64,000 nt of DNA. It comes from Quillaja saponaria. Its lineage: Eukaryota > Streptophyta > Magnoliopsida > Fabales > Quillajaceae. Below, piece after piece: positions 22,065 to 34,555 of this stretch (position 1 is its first letter; each line of letters opens with the position of its first letter). The DNA lies in NCBI GenBank assembly GCA_029379385.1, contig CM055605.1, positions 8,219,001 through 8,283,000 on the forward strand. Reading direction: 5' to 3'. The position numbers and the translations under genes are program-made. The notes beneath the pieces are model-generated. The model made no database searches, had not been told where the DNA came from, and saw nothing but the letters and a program-made list of their open reading frames with translations.

Positions 22065-24105
22065 TCACTTTTCATAAATGTATTGCATTGAGGTTTCCCA
22101 TTCATGTTCTATTTCAGAGGCTGCTTCATCTTCTTCTTGAAAGCAATCAATGCCAAAAGCTCCATGCCCATGGCCAAAGGCCTTTATGTGATCTTTGAGA
22201 GACCTTTTGTGTTTAAAATCAGAACCACACATACAATACCATATCTTACCACAATTTTTCTCATGTGTTCTCCAATCTCCTTTCACTGCAAATGCTTTGC
22301 TACATTTTCTACAAATATAGGGTTTGTTTCCATGTTTTCTCTTATAATGTGTTTGAAGAGTTCTGAAGTCTTTGAGAGGCCTTGCTCTAGGGTGATCAAT
22401 GTTATGCTTGCAGCCTGGTGCACAACAAAAACATGGAAGCCTTAGCATTCCCGTTGGTTGGCTTCCTCTTAGAGAATCAGGTCCTTTTCTGTACTGAGAT
22501 CCATGTCCCCACATATGCATCTGCAATTTCCCAAGCAAAATCAATTAATACTCTATGAGTAGTGCAAATCAACTCAATTAAACTAAGGCTTTAGTTAAGT
22601 TCTAAACTAGATTGAAAATATTCGACAGGGTTCATCTCATAAGATTAGACTTCTTCTCCGTTAACTGTTAGCCTATCACAATTCTTATCCTTTACTGGAC
22701 TTGAGCACCAGAATTTGCCCTGGGCTGAGTTGTGCAAGAAATACAAAATAATTTAACAAAAGGAAACTAAAACAACTTGAAGAAGATTAATCAAATGATT
22801 TTCTATATGCAGATTAATATTATGTACACTTAATAAGACCTTTTCGTTGTACTTTTAAAGTGAGAAATAAACTCAAAATTCAAGTTATACAAATTATACA
22901 GCAAAAATCAGATAAAAAATAGATCTTTCTTTCTTTTTTATATACATTTTTCAGATTGAGAGAGACTAGTACTGGCCATTAAATAATCTGAGTCCAAAAT
23001 ATGATTTCATTCTTTGACAGGATATGCAATTATGTTTGAAGATTTTTACTGTGCAGTGCCTTTCCAGAGAGAATGTGGGCTCATGTCCTTGATGAAGACT
23101 AATCTCTGAAAATTTGAATAAAGCACTGTAAATATATAAGGAGTATTTGTTTTACTTAAACCCATTAATTTGCAGCTTGTACAGCACAGTCTTCAAGGTT
23201 ACAAAAGAGCAGAATAATTAAATCAGAAAAAATTGAAGTACTGAACTCAACTCAGTCTTAAACCAATTAATTGCCATGTTCAGAAATAATATAAAACTCA
23301 AAACCAAAACCCATGCATAGCCCACAATGATAACGTAATTAAACAAAGCTTAGGAAGACTTTAACAAATAATAGTTTGGCCATTTTTTTCTAATTGGCAG
23401 TACCAGTACTGGTCATGACCAAAAAAAATTAGAGAGAAAAGCTAGAGAATCTAAACAATAACTGCAAGGAAAGGAAGTGCAGAAAGGAATCAAACAATAG
23501 GGTTTGATGGGTTATTTTGCAAATAAAGGACAAACCTGGAGATTGTTGTATCTGTTGAAAGTCTTGCAGCATACAGGACATGAAAACTGAGTTGGACCAA
23601 CGAGAATCTGAGAACGGGTTGGAATCCAATACTGACCCTTGTTTAATCTCTCCAAAGGGTATCCAGAAATCACACTCACTTCCTGATCTTTCTGATCATT
23701 GAGTACTTCTGGACAGGAGGAGGAGATCTGAGGCCTTGACCCCAAATCAGAACTAGTGCTAGGAAGGCCAATATGTAGGGCTACAGTCACAGTTTCATCA
23801 TCATTGCACATGTTCATTTTGTCCATTTCCTCTTCCATTGCACTTTTTGAGTGTTCAGAATTAATTTCCTTCAGCTGTCTTGTGGGGCTTAATTTATTTA
23901 TGAGTGGAAGAGCTTGTCTAAGAGGAGGAGATGAGGGAGGAAAATGTGTAGGAGAAGGTGTTTCAAATGGAATGGTAAATTTGTTGTTTGAGATGTAAGA
24001 TGCTGAGGAGGACTGAGAAGCACTAAAAGAAGTATAGTATTGATGAGGGTGAAGAGCCATGAAGTTGAACCATCCAGTGAAAATATTGGATTGAGGGTCT
24101 GTCAT
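22065..24105 (-). CDS. WIP-family C2H2 zinc-finger transcription factor (WIP2/NTT- or WIP3-like)
   Basis: Two exons on the minus strand, 24105-23536 and 22520-22065, phase 0, give 341 aa. The N-terminus [13 protein letters not shown] resembles WIP2/NTT-type proteins. A Pro/Ser-rich region and an acidic Met/Glu patch follow, then LHIGLP and the family signature YWIP (W160-I161-P162). Finger 1 is C176/C179 with H192/H196. The C-terminal fingers include [46 protein letters not shown] and [20 protein letters not shown], with a tail [20 protein letters not shown] proteins are nuclear DNA-binding factors for organ and tissue fate (TT1 in seed coat, NTT in fruit transmitting tract). The single intron falls inside finger 1, between its Cys and His pairs. 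GA-rich tracts lie in the 5' region. Confidence 0.95.
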
Positions 24106-24181
24106 GAGGGTGGTGGTGATCAGTACTGCACAATTGACAGAAATGGAAGAAAAATTGTTTGATGGCTTGTGTCTGATCAGA

Positions 24182-24208
24182 AAGAGAGAGAGAGAGAGAG
24201 AGAGAGAA
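24182..24208. repeat. GA microsatellite in WIP 5' region
   Basis: About thirteen AG units lie 80-100 bp upstream of the WIP start codon. On the coding strand this is a CT-rich leader, common in plant 5' UTRs. Confidence 0.85.
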
Positions 24209-24429
24209 GAAAGGGAGTATTATTATGAGGGAGAATGGATGAGGTAAAAGAACAAAAGCTGAAAGTGTGCAAAGTCAAGAAATTACCCCCCTGCCCCCTG
24301 CAGGACAATAAGATAAACTTGAAGACGAAAGGGAAAGCCAAAGGGAGAGTCAGAGATTAGACTTGCAGGTTGTCTCCCAAGAGAGATAGAGTTGTTGCAC
24401 CACAACTCAGATATTTAACACACACTACA

Positions 24430-24448
24430 GAGAGAGAGAGAGAGAGAG
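24430..24448. repeat. Second GA microsatellite in WIP upstream region
   Basis: About nine AG units upstream of the WIP gene, in the same orientation as the first tract. Confidence 0.8.
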
Positions 24449-27400
24449 GGAACATTCTGTCATTTTTAACTTTTTTTTTTTTTCATCATCCAGCATTTGC
24501 TTGGGTGGGCGTGTTTAGTGTTTCTTGTACGTTCACAATTCACATATTCTCACTATTACTTTCACCATACTCTCTTTCTGGATTTGTCTTCAGTCAACAA
24601 ACTATCAAATGCAGTTATGCAGGACTTTAGGGGTATTAATGGGTTTGGAGTTTCAATTAATTAATTTGAAGAAGCATTTATAATTAAATTACTATATTTT
24701 TTTCCTTCTCCATGCATGTTTTTGTTACTTTTCTATTTAGAAACAGATTAACGATGAGTTTTTCTGAGGGGTGTGAACACTTTGTGATGGAGAATGAGGT
24801 AAATGTTATTACATGGATTTATGTGTATATTTATAATTATAACGGGAATTAATTATAATTATGTTAAATATAGAATTAGGAGTAAAATGATAATATTTTA
24901 ATATTAATAGAGTTTAATAAAAATTTAAGATTTTGAGTAGAGTGGAATTCTAGCTATGTTTAGGACTTAGGTGTTGTCTATATAAGATAAAGGTCTACCA
25001 CATTATTGTTTTCAGTACATTTTGATGAATGAATATTGACACTTGTGTAATTTTTAAAATTTATCCCGAATCCCTCTTTCTTGCCCATTCTGCATCAGCT
25101 TGTTATTGTTTCTTTCAGCCATGTTTAATGATATAGATATTAATGTAGAATTGATGGGAACTTTTTTCTTTCGCCATTGATATGTAAAACTGTTTTTTTT
25201 TTTTTTTTGTTGTCACTCTGATTTAAGATTTTGTTTTTTCTCAATCGGGTGTCTTGTCAGTTTATCTAATAACACATTTGTTGTAATTAAAATTATTGTA
25301 GTGTTTTACAACAGTTCGTTACAAGTTTCCAATAATTACATGGCTCCAACACGAAGAACAAAAGTTTGAAGAACAAGATCGTCGGCAATTGTACTGTTTT
25401 TAATAATTACTTGGCCGGCCTGAGGGACGGATTCTTCAGGAGGAGAAACCCGTTCGATGAATTTAGGAGGGGGACTTGGAAATGTGTTAAACAAGGGATA
25501 GGACAAATTAAGGTTCGTGTGATGGTTTAGATCATTATTCTTGTACCTTCTAGACAAAAAAAAAAAAAATGAAGCAAGAAAAATAATTGCTTGGTCAACA
25601 TTATATTACTTGCACATTTTACATGAGTTAATGTAGTTTTCCTCAAGCATTTTGTTGAGAGGGTTAATTTTTTATAGTTATTTCGGTTTAAAAGAATGTC
25701 CTAAAAAGTTTTAAAATAACTTTTTAATAGTGTGTTATAAGAATTATCTCAACATTTTAAAGTAATTAATTATTTATTACATGTCACTGAAATTATGATT
25801 AATTATCTTTTAATTACATACACAATTTAATTTGTGTTAGCCTAACAAGTATTATAACAATTAAGGTACCTGTTATAAAAAAAATAAAAATTTGAAGTTC
25901 ATATTTTTTTACTGGTGAAATGCAGCAGCTTGGGTAAAATAGACCCTTGACTTTAGACTTTCAGAATTGAAACCCTTTGTTTTTGTACATAAAGCCTAAG
26001 TAAATCGGGCCATGATTATATGAATTTCAATTTCTTAAGTCTTGGTTAGTACCATGTTGGACAACTCTAGTATAGCTTATTTGTCGGCATTCTCTCATGC
26101 AACAAATAATCAATCCATTCAATCAATATACAATTTTAATTTGATTCAACTTAAAATTGTCAAAATATTAGCCCCCTCCCATCAATCACTTCATGCATAA
26201 TACAGATTTTTTTTTTTTATTCATCATCATTGATCATTTATTTCCAATCAACACCTCTAGCATTCATAAATAATATTGTCACCAATTGATCGTTCAGAAA
26301 ATCACATAACATGCACCCAAATTAAACTCAGTGAAAAACTCCACAATCACCATTGCCTGCTACTAATTTTCACAATCCAGACACGTGCCTACCATATCCC
26401 CAGTCACATATCTAGGTGCTAGGTTAGCATACTGGCACATACAGTTGCCATGTTCCACCACATTAGCGATGAGTAAGACCAAGCTACATATATAAGTTGA
26501 ATTAATCCAGAGGATATTTAGTCAATCCTACGTATCATATTTTTTTGAATACGGTCAAAAGAGTTTAGCACTACCTGTTATAAGTTACACATACCTGAAT
26601 ACATACATTATCTACGAAAAATATGTCATTGATTAAAGACTCTCTATGCTCAATCAAGGGGAGGTAGAGTAAATTAGGTGGTCATGATTATTGCCCACTG
26701 TTTAAACCCTAATTTATTATATAATTATTATGTAATTAACTATGTCTATCTGTCATATTTAGGTTAAATTTTAAACTATGGAAGTTCCTTAACAGGTCTT
26801 CTCTTATACAAAAAACAATCAATATATATAATAATTTTGATTCAACTTAACTTAAAAAAATCAACCGTCATTTCGTTTTTCTGAAGTTATAATTACTACT
26901 TGGTTAGAGTAAAAAACTAGATGTATTTGGAGATTGTTGACAATTTGCCATGTTTCATTTCTATTTTATAAATCTTTTATACTTTCTCGAGGCTACTCGT
27001 GCAATAAACAAAGAAAAAATCATAGAGGAATTACAATCTACTTACTAGCAAAGGTATTATGAAAACAACAATTACTTTTCCCGATTAATCATTCATGTTT
27101 TCAATATGCTTCAAGAGAATTCATGCACGGGTCTTATACACTTCCACACTAATTTCAATATTTGCTAATATCTAAGTCATAGTTAGCTTCTAGTTTTGAC
27201 TTTTGCATACAAATCAATCCACAAACAACTAATCAAGTCACATGGTCAAGTTAATAAAAAAAAATTAAATTGCACACCTATATATCAATTAATTCAACTG
27301 ATAAAATAAAATAAAAATTATTTTTTGGTTACAATTAGCTAAATCGATGAGATAGATAGTACTAGTTAGTTATGTGGTTCATTTTTTGGCCTAGTCTATA

Positions 27401-28206
27401 GATGATGGAGAGTGGCAAATTTTATTTTATTTTTTATAGATATAACTATACTTAAATCTCAAATTTTCTCTCATTTGAATTGGAAAATAAAAATAAAATC
27501 TTAGACAACTTCACCATTGAACAGTTGAACTTTAAATCCCTTTTAAGAATAGAATGTTATAGGGTTAACGGAGAAAATATATTGTATAATTGCATTATAT
27601 AATAATTAAGGTAGTTCTCTAAAATTAATATTTTTTTTCTAATAAAAATTAATAAACGACTTGTACCATGATCTATTGTTCCAAGATTAATTATTAATAA
27701 ACAGGCTCGTTGAAAAGTCTTCTTTTTTGATCCGTAGCCATCCATGGTCTATTGTTCCAAGATTGCACGAGCGTGTAATTTTCCACAAAAATCAAAAAGC
27801 GAGATTGAGTTTTTTGAGTTTCCATCTTCCAGAATTTGTTTGTGATTTCCAGGCAACTATGCCTCCTAAATTGGAAATCCCATATAGACCAAATCAAAAT
27901 CAGTCTTCTTCTGCTTCATTAATGCTTTTGTTCTTTACCTAAACAAACAAAGGGCAGTACTGTCATTTTATTCTTCTTTTTTCTTTTTCTTCTCAAAATC
28001 TAGAAGGAATTCAATAACATAATTATAGTTTAGCAGAGCAGATGTCTGAGATGAGTGATTAATGAGCTACAACCAATACTACCAATTCAAGACCACCACT
28101 ATTTCGTATAGGGTCAGCTTGTAACATGTTCAATATATTATTATTAACGTGGAGAATGCAAATGAACAATCATGTGAGATCATAAGAATAAGTTTTGAAC
28201 TCTTAC

Positions 28207-28399
28207 CGTTTCAAGATTCCGTTTCCAAACAGATATAACGTATCTTAGAAAACTCTTTCTCAGATTCTCAGAAAGTGATAGAACGATATACAAGAGAGGT
28301 GTAGTAAATGACCTACTTGTATATAAAATAGCCAGTGATGATATGATTATAACTTCGATAAAAGGGCTAGCTACAAGTGAAGTTGACACATGAGGAAAC
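28207..28399 (-). other. Exon-like open block, gene unknown
   Basis: The minus strand has a consensus acceptor (ATGCAG before 28399) and donor (ACG|GTAAGA after 28207) enclosing 193 nt with one fully open frame of 64 codons. It contains FPHVSTSLVASPFIEVIIIS, a hydrophobic stretch, and LSENLRKSFLRYVISVWKRN. I do not recognise the family. A short open tail ending LELVVLVVAH and a stop lies downstream near 28070-28130 and could be a last exon. It may be part of an unrecognised gene, a gene relic or chance. Confidence 0.3.
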
Positions 28400-29613
28400 C
28401 TGCATGGATGTTAACAGAATCATGATTGGAACTCACTGTTCACAAAAAATATGATGTTATAATTCAATATACAGCAAAAACAGAAAAAGAAATTACTTCA
28501 ATTCCAACTTGCTTTTTGTCTAAATGGACTTGATCATGAAAAGGATGGGCTTCTCTGTTACCCTTTCAAGTTTTAAAATCAACAGAAGATTTAAGGAAAT
28601 ACATGGAATCCAGTGCTGCTTAACTAGTAGCTAGCATGGAAAATCCATTATAAGAAGCAAAATAGTTCTTTAATTTGTTTACATTTTACATCGAGAAAGA
28701 AAAAGAACAACTACATCACACAACTGACACAAGTCCAAGTATCCACAACCCAATCACCAAGCAAAAGACTTAAAATTAAGGAAAGACCAGTTATAATCCC
28801 AGGAAATTATGCTTTCCTGAACTTTTGAAAGAAAGGGTTTTCTAGAGGAAAAAAGGACTGACAAAATGGTCCTCAATACATTAAAGCAAAGTGATCCATC
28901 ACCAATGGCAATGACCAATCCCTTGGTTTGAACTTGATAAAATGGTCCTACTTACATTTACTTGTGATCGCAAGTCCACCAAACTATCAAATCTATGGCA
29001 CTCGTCTGTCTATATGGGTCACTGATCATTTAAGCAGACAAGCCAAAATTGGGGAACTTGGATATGTCACTGTCTAGTGTCTCCTTTCTCTTTTTTATTT
29101 TATTTGAAGGAGATTCTCACTCTTATTCTTCTGGAAAAAATGAAATAGTACATTTTCAAATCTTTCTAAGTTCATTATAGAGAAGAGTAGATGCCTTTAG
29201 GAAATATTGACACAGAAGCTTAATTCTCTACATGATCTGAAGACAACCAGGTTAATATATATATATATGTTAATTGACAAGAGACATTTGCCTAAAAGTA
29301 ATCTAAAAGTATATGCAGTGCGTGAAATGAACAGAGCCTATCTATTAATTCTTTTAGTATTCCATTACCAAACATGAAGAGATCATTACTTTAGTCTCTA
29401 ACATGTGTTCTTAATGAAATTGAACATATAATCAGAAAGCAACAAATTGAAAGGATTCATCTAGAAAATGGGGGCTTTTTGTACAATATGGCAAAGTAAC
29501 ATCGTTTTATCTCTGTAATGTAGCACCAATGGACAACATAATGTGGGCAACATGGACAGTGGCCGACTATTGTAGCCTATTTAAACAGATAGCAATCAAG
29601 TATCATGATTTAG

Positions 29614-29740
29614 TTAGCAATCAAACATCATGGACAGTGACCTTTCAATGAGCATCAATGCAAAGATGATAGAGACACCTTCCCTGAATTTTGAGGTCAT
29701 TTGAGCATACTTCGTTATCAGAGTGGAGCTACCATGGACC
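29614..29740 (-). other. Second exon-like open block, gene unknown
   Basis: After an acceptor-like TTCACAG (ending at about 29741) the minus strand reads VHGSSTLITKYAQMTSKFRE followed by a hydrophobic stretch, with a possible donor AAAG|GTCACT near 29645. It has no recognised domain. It lies on the same strand as, and upstream of, the block at 28207-28399, so the two could belong to one gene or relic, but I could not join them in phase. Confidence 0.22.
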
Positions 29741-29741
29741 T

Positions 29742-31502
29742 GTGAACAAGGACCACATGTTGTAAGTGATCCATAATAATATAGAAGTAAAGAAAACATA
29801 TAAACGTAAGGCTGGAAAGCAAATACGGGTACCTCTAGGCTTTAATGGGATTCTCATGAGTCATATTTCATCCAGCATCGGGAGATCCAGAAAGTACTAG
29901 CAAATTTAAGTTGTCGCTGATTCTGGGGCACACATGAATTTTTCTTCTGAAATAATTTTTATGTAATCGACCCAGCCATAGTTTGGAATTTAAGGCTTGA
30001 GTTGAATTGCGTAAGTTGAAATAATTGTGTAACAGGATATAACTAATGATTTATAAACTTCACATGTTAATGGTTAAGCAATAAGAATTATAAAACAGCA
30101 TAACCTTTTACATGTTACTTGTGGCTGGCTAGTAAGGATGGACTCATGGACATATCCCACAAATCCAGTATGAAGTGGACAATATATCCGTGAAGCAAAC
30201 TTGAAGAACCATTACAACAAGCAATGCTTTCCTGCCATACATAGTTGCATGAAATCCATGGTTATTGGTAGTAAAGGGCCATACAACCCATCACCATGAC
30301 ATCAATGGATGGGTATGGATCTTTCTCCCTTTGGATTACATGGAATTAAGCAAAGAATATTTTCTGTGTTGCTTCAATTAGACGTGCCAATGTAGTCAAT
30401 ATAACTTGTCCTTTTTCCTAAATTTGGCTTGAATCTACAAGGAACATGGCACATGTACCTTATTCCACCATTTCAGTGGTTTTCATCAAATAGCCATTTT
30501 TAACAAACAGTTTAAGAGCAAGGAAGGTGCTACTATAATAGCAACACCCACTGACAACAAATAGCAGTACACTGTATTCCAGTTAATCAATAGCTACATA
30601 TACAATTGTGGTGTAAATAAATGTCATCAATTGGGAGCGTAGAAATAATGAAAAGGAGGGAGAAATGAAAAAGGTTCTTGTTATGACCATCATGCATTTT
30701 TCTAGGCTGCCACCAGAAGTCCACAACTTGAAGAAGATGATGAAGCCAGCTGAGGTGAGTAAAAACTCTATGGGCCAAACTTTGTAGAACCCTATTTGGG
30801 CTTATTATTACCAGCCTGAAAGTCTCATATGGGCCACATGGAATGAATTGAGTTCTTCAGGCTCAAATCTCATGGTTAGAAAAAACTCAGATATCAAAAT
30901 TATTAATGACTGCATAATTGAAGTTAAATTTTTTGAAATGCTAGCCTTATCCGTGCTCAGAGAATTTTTTTTTTTAATCTTTTAAAATATTTAAAGTTTT
31001 TTAATAAATGAGTTCAGGTGCATATTTATAAATTAGTTGTTTTCTTTTAATTATTTTTTAAGTTTTAAAATAAAAAAATAAACAATTATATATACAAGTT
31101 AAATAAATTTAAAATAAAGTGGAGATCATTAGAAATCTCATACCTTTAGAATAGTATAATATAACATAGATGTTTCTAATTTTAATTAAAAATATCAGGT
31201 ACTTATTAAATAAATAAAAATTCATAAATTCAATTTTAATTGTTATTGACATATATTTATTAAAAAATTATAGATTTATTAATATTAAGAAACATAATAA
31301 AACATAAATCAATAGTCCTAAAATAATTACAATTCTATTGATATTAAAATAGTGAAAAAAAGAAAAAACTAAAATAAAATAAAAATAGGAGTGTATTTTA
31401 AGTAAAATAATAACTAAATATAATTATGCAATAATACAAAATCAGGATATTAAAGAAATAATAAAATTTTATCTTGAAGGTTGTTTTATATATAGTATAG
31501 TA

Positions 31503-31535
<33 letters not shown>

Positions 31536-33100
31536 TGTTTTTAATTTTAAATGACGGCGTTAAACGCACCCGTAAACAAATTCAAAAGTTATTATTAAAT
31601 GACTTATTATTTAGTGATTGGTGATATGTTTATCATGCTAAACTAATATACGCAGGATGAGATGATCGATAATGTCAGATAAGTATTTCATATTAATTTA
31701 TTTCCCATTATTAAGCTTCATCAGATAAGAATTTTTTTATTTAAATAAAACTCTTTCTATCACTACCATAATAGATCAAGCAAAAGGTACTTCCCTTCTT
31801 ATAGCAAATAGTAATTAACATTTTCTTACAATAAAAAAAAGCAATTAACATGTGAAAATACATAATATAAATATTTTTTATATTCGATGTTATTAAGTCT
31901 ATATTTATTTGCGTTTATGGGTCCTCTATGTAATTTTTGAATTAGATAACACACTAAATAGATGAGTTAAACTTTAGATTATTCAAAAATTTAAATTGAT
32001 TTTTGTAAAAATATAAATATATACATTAAATAGAGAGAGTCAGAGTGATGAATGAAAGATTCTTTTAATTTTGAGGTTTACCTTCATTATATAATAATAA
32101 GTTGTTAATGAGATATTTTCATGTGTCTAATGAGTGGTCTTTTTCTAATCGAAGTGTGATTGTCAAATGTGATGTGTGGGTTGGATGAGATAAAATCACA
32201 TAGTCCACACTAACAGATATATAACAATACATTATATTATATTATATTAGTAGCACTTTTTTTTGTTTTTGTTTTTTTTTTGTTAAGAAATATTATACTA
32301 GCTAGTAGTATAGAAGCAATAATGTTATACATAGAAACTCACAAAACTATAATATTGTACATGAAAACTTGTTATATATTTAGATTGTTCATTGATTTTG
32401 TTTTTTATTTGTCCTTTTTGGTTTTTCTTTATTAGAGTTTTTATTTTATTTTATTCTAATTATTTTCAGTTGTTTTTTATTTTACAAAAAATCACAAATT
32501 ATATAAAGTAATTATACCAGACCACTTTGTAGGATTGATTTGGTTTGGTGGAGAACAATTCTTGTAGGTTGAGTTTTAATTTTTTTATAAACCAACATTG
32601 TCAATTATGTAGGAAAATTTTACAACAATCCAATTATACAAACACCAAAAGAGACAATTAGCAATAGCTCTCAAGTTGCTTTTATAGTAGGTTTTTAAAT
32701 ATTTATTGTGGCTAGTTGATAGTAATTATAGAGATAATAATTTTAATATTATACAATAAATAAGTATCTAGTTTTGAAATATTTTTATTTCCATAAAAGT
32801 ATTTATTATATTTTTTCTTTTATAGAACACGTGTTAAAAACCATAAATAAATTTTCCTTGCACTGCTACGATATCGTTTGGATATCCAGTGGTGAAGGTG
32901 ATGAATCTGACGTGAATAGCTACGCATCCCAATGTAACGAATCACAGCCATTCAGCTATTCAGCCAAACACACGGCACCTAGGTCCCACATAAAGAGTCA
33001 ACGGTCAGATATTTACACCACTCCTCTCCCCACCATTCATCACATAGAGCCAATAAAAGGGGCTTTTGCCCTTTCAAAAAATTCGTCCTCCACGCAAATC
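29742..33100. other. AT-rich spacer and carrier-gene promoter
   Basis: I see no gene. A TA microsatellite lies at 31505-31532. The right end (about 32880-33100) is GC-richer and is the likely promoter of the ADP/ATP carrier, with a TATA-like CAATAAAAGG at 33051-33060. Confidence 0.45.
31505..31532. repeat. TA microsatellite
   Basis: About fourteen alternating AT/TA units. Confidence 0.85.
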
Positions 33101-34555
33101 TCCTCATTTTTCTTTTCCTTACTTTGCGCATTTTCAAAGGAGGGAGCCAAGGTAGAGGAGGCGAGCTCCGAGGAAATCTCGCAGCCATCAATCGCTTTCA
33201 AAGGTAAACAAAATTCCTACTAGTATTCAGTCCAATCACTCAGATCTGTAACATACTGTTCTCTTTCGTTTTCATTCTTTGTTTTACTGTCTGATATCGA
33301 TTCTGTGATATTAACGTTGTTACATCATAGGTATAGCGTTCTTGTTCGAGTTTTGTTTTTTGATTTGTTTACGGAAAATTTCTGATGCAGATATTGTTGT
33401 ATGCTTGATCTGCTTGTTGTCGATCCCATTTGTGATTTTTAATTTTTATTTTTTTTATAATTAGTTTGTTGATATACTGATATTTTCCATAGGTTAGATC
33501 TGTTCAAACATCGAGTTTGCGTATTGTGTGATCTGATTTGAACAAACTTGTCTTGAACGAATTTATTTAGATCACTTATATTGTAGTTTATGTGTCTTTT
33601 TGGGAGTACTGAATGGGTGGATACATTTATTTTAGCATCTGAATGTGTTTTGTGGGATCTGATTTGGCCATAAATAATTTGATACATTTATTTTATACTC
33701 TTTGAAGATATTATATGGATACACTAGCACTGTACGACATGTCTGGTAGTAAGTTCATTGAATTTTATTACGACTAAAATTCATTCCTTAGCAACTAATT
33801 TTTCAAATTTGGAGCTTTTTTATATTTGCCCTATCCAAAACATTTTCCTAAGTTTAATGTTTTTCCAATAATATGTTCTAGAGTTTTTTTTGCTCCTCAG
33901 CAGGTCTATTTTACTAGTTATTTCTTTCTTGAATTTGCACCTTTTATAACCTCTTTAATGTTGTTTATTACTTCATGCTTGTTTCTTGGGTTATGAGATG
34001 GAAGAGTTTGATGTTCCTGAATCCTGATGAATTATTTGATTGCTGCCTTAATTCCTGTATTGTTTTATTGGATCTGTATTCTTAATTATGTATGAAGATG
34101 TGTTTTTTTCCTTTATCACTTATCGGCAATAACATTATAATTCCTTCTACCGGCCTGTTTAATGTTTTATTGTAATAGTCTTTCACAGCTTCTTGATAAT
34201 GGCCCGTTTGTGAAATAAAAACATGCATACATCTACTACATGATTTTCTGCATTTTTCCTTCGTCGTTCTGGTTATCTATCTGATCATTCATTCATTCTG
34301 GTTCTGATTCACTTGTGTAAAGTGGATAGATTGTGATTGTGTTGTCCTTACCCCTCTTAGTTCTTATTAACTCCTGTGGATGTGTCTTATTTTTTATATC
34401 TTTGAACTTGATGGATATCTGCATGTGGATATTTGGATTGAAAATCGTGGTCCTTGGTTCTCTCAGCCACCTTAATTTACAAATGCTACATTGCCATTTA
34501 TTGGCTAATAACGGTATTTGACATAAACTGTGTTTTCTTCCAGGGTGACGTCATC
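33100..34555 (+). other. 5' UTR exon and leader intron of the ADP/ATP carrier gene
   Basis: A purine-rich leader ends in TTTCAAAG|GTAAAC at 33203, followed by a T-rich intron to the acceptor TTCTTCCAG at 34543, 12 bases before the ATG. A long leader intron of this kind is common in plant ADP/ATP carrier genes. The transcription start is not defined by the sequence. Confidence 0.6.

Larger units (their letters stand above)
24106..28206. other. WIP gene 5' region and gene-poor spacer
   Basis: The first few hundred bases should be the WIP leader and promoter, with two GA microsatellites. Beyond about 24.6 kb I see only AT-rich sequence and short, unsupported open frames. A minus-strand 73-aa frame at 25336-25557 has no recognisable domain. 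A 23-base word is repeated with one mismatch 76 bp apart (27666-27688 and 27742-27764). Confidence 0.4.

Noticed and set aside
25336..25557. 73-aa minus-strand open frame with Pro-rich stretch
   Set aside because: No homologous family recalled and bordered by poly-A/T runs; not enough to call a gene.
24106..33000. Conserved microRNA precursors
   Set aside because: Looked for the mature sequences of common plant families from memory and saw none; a structural scan was not possible by eye.
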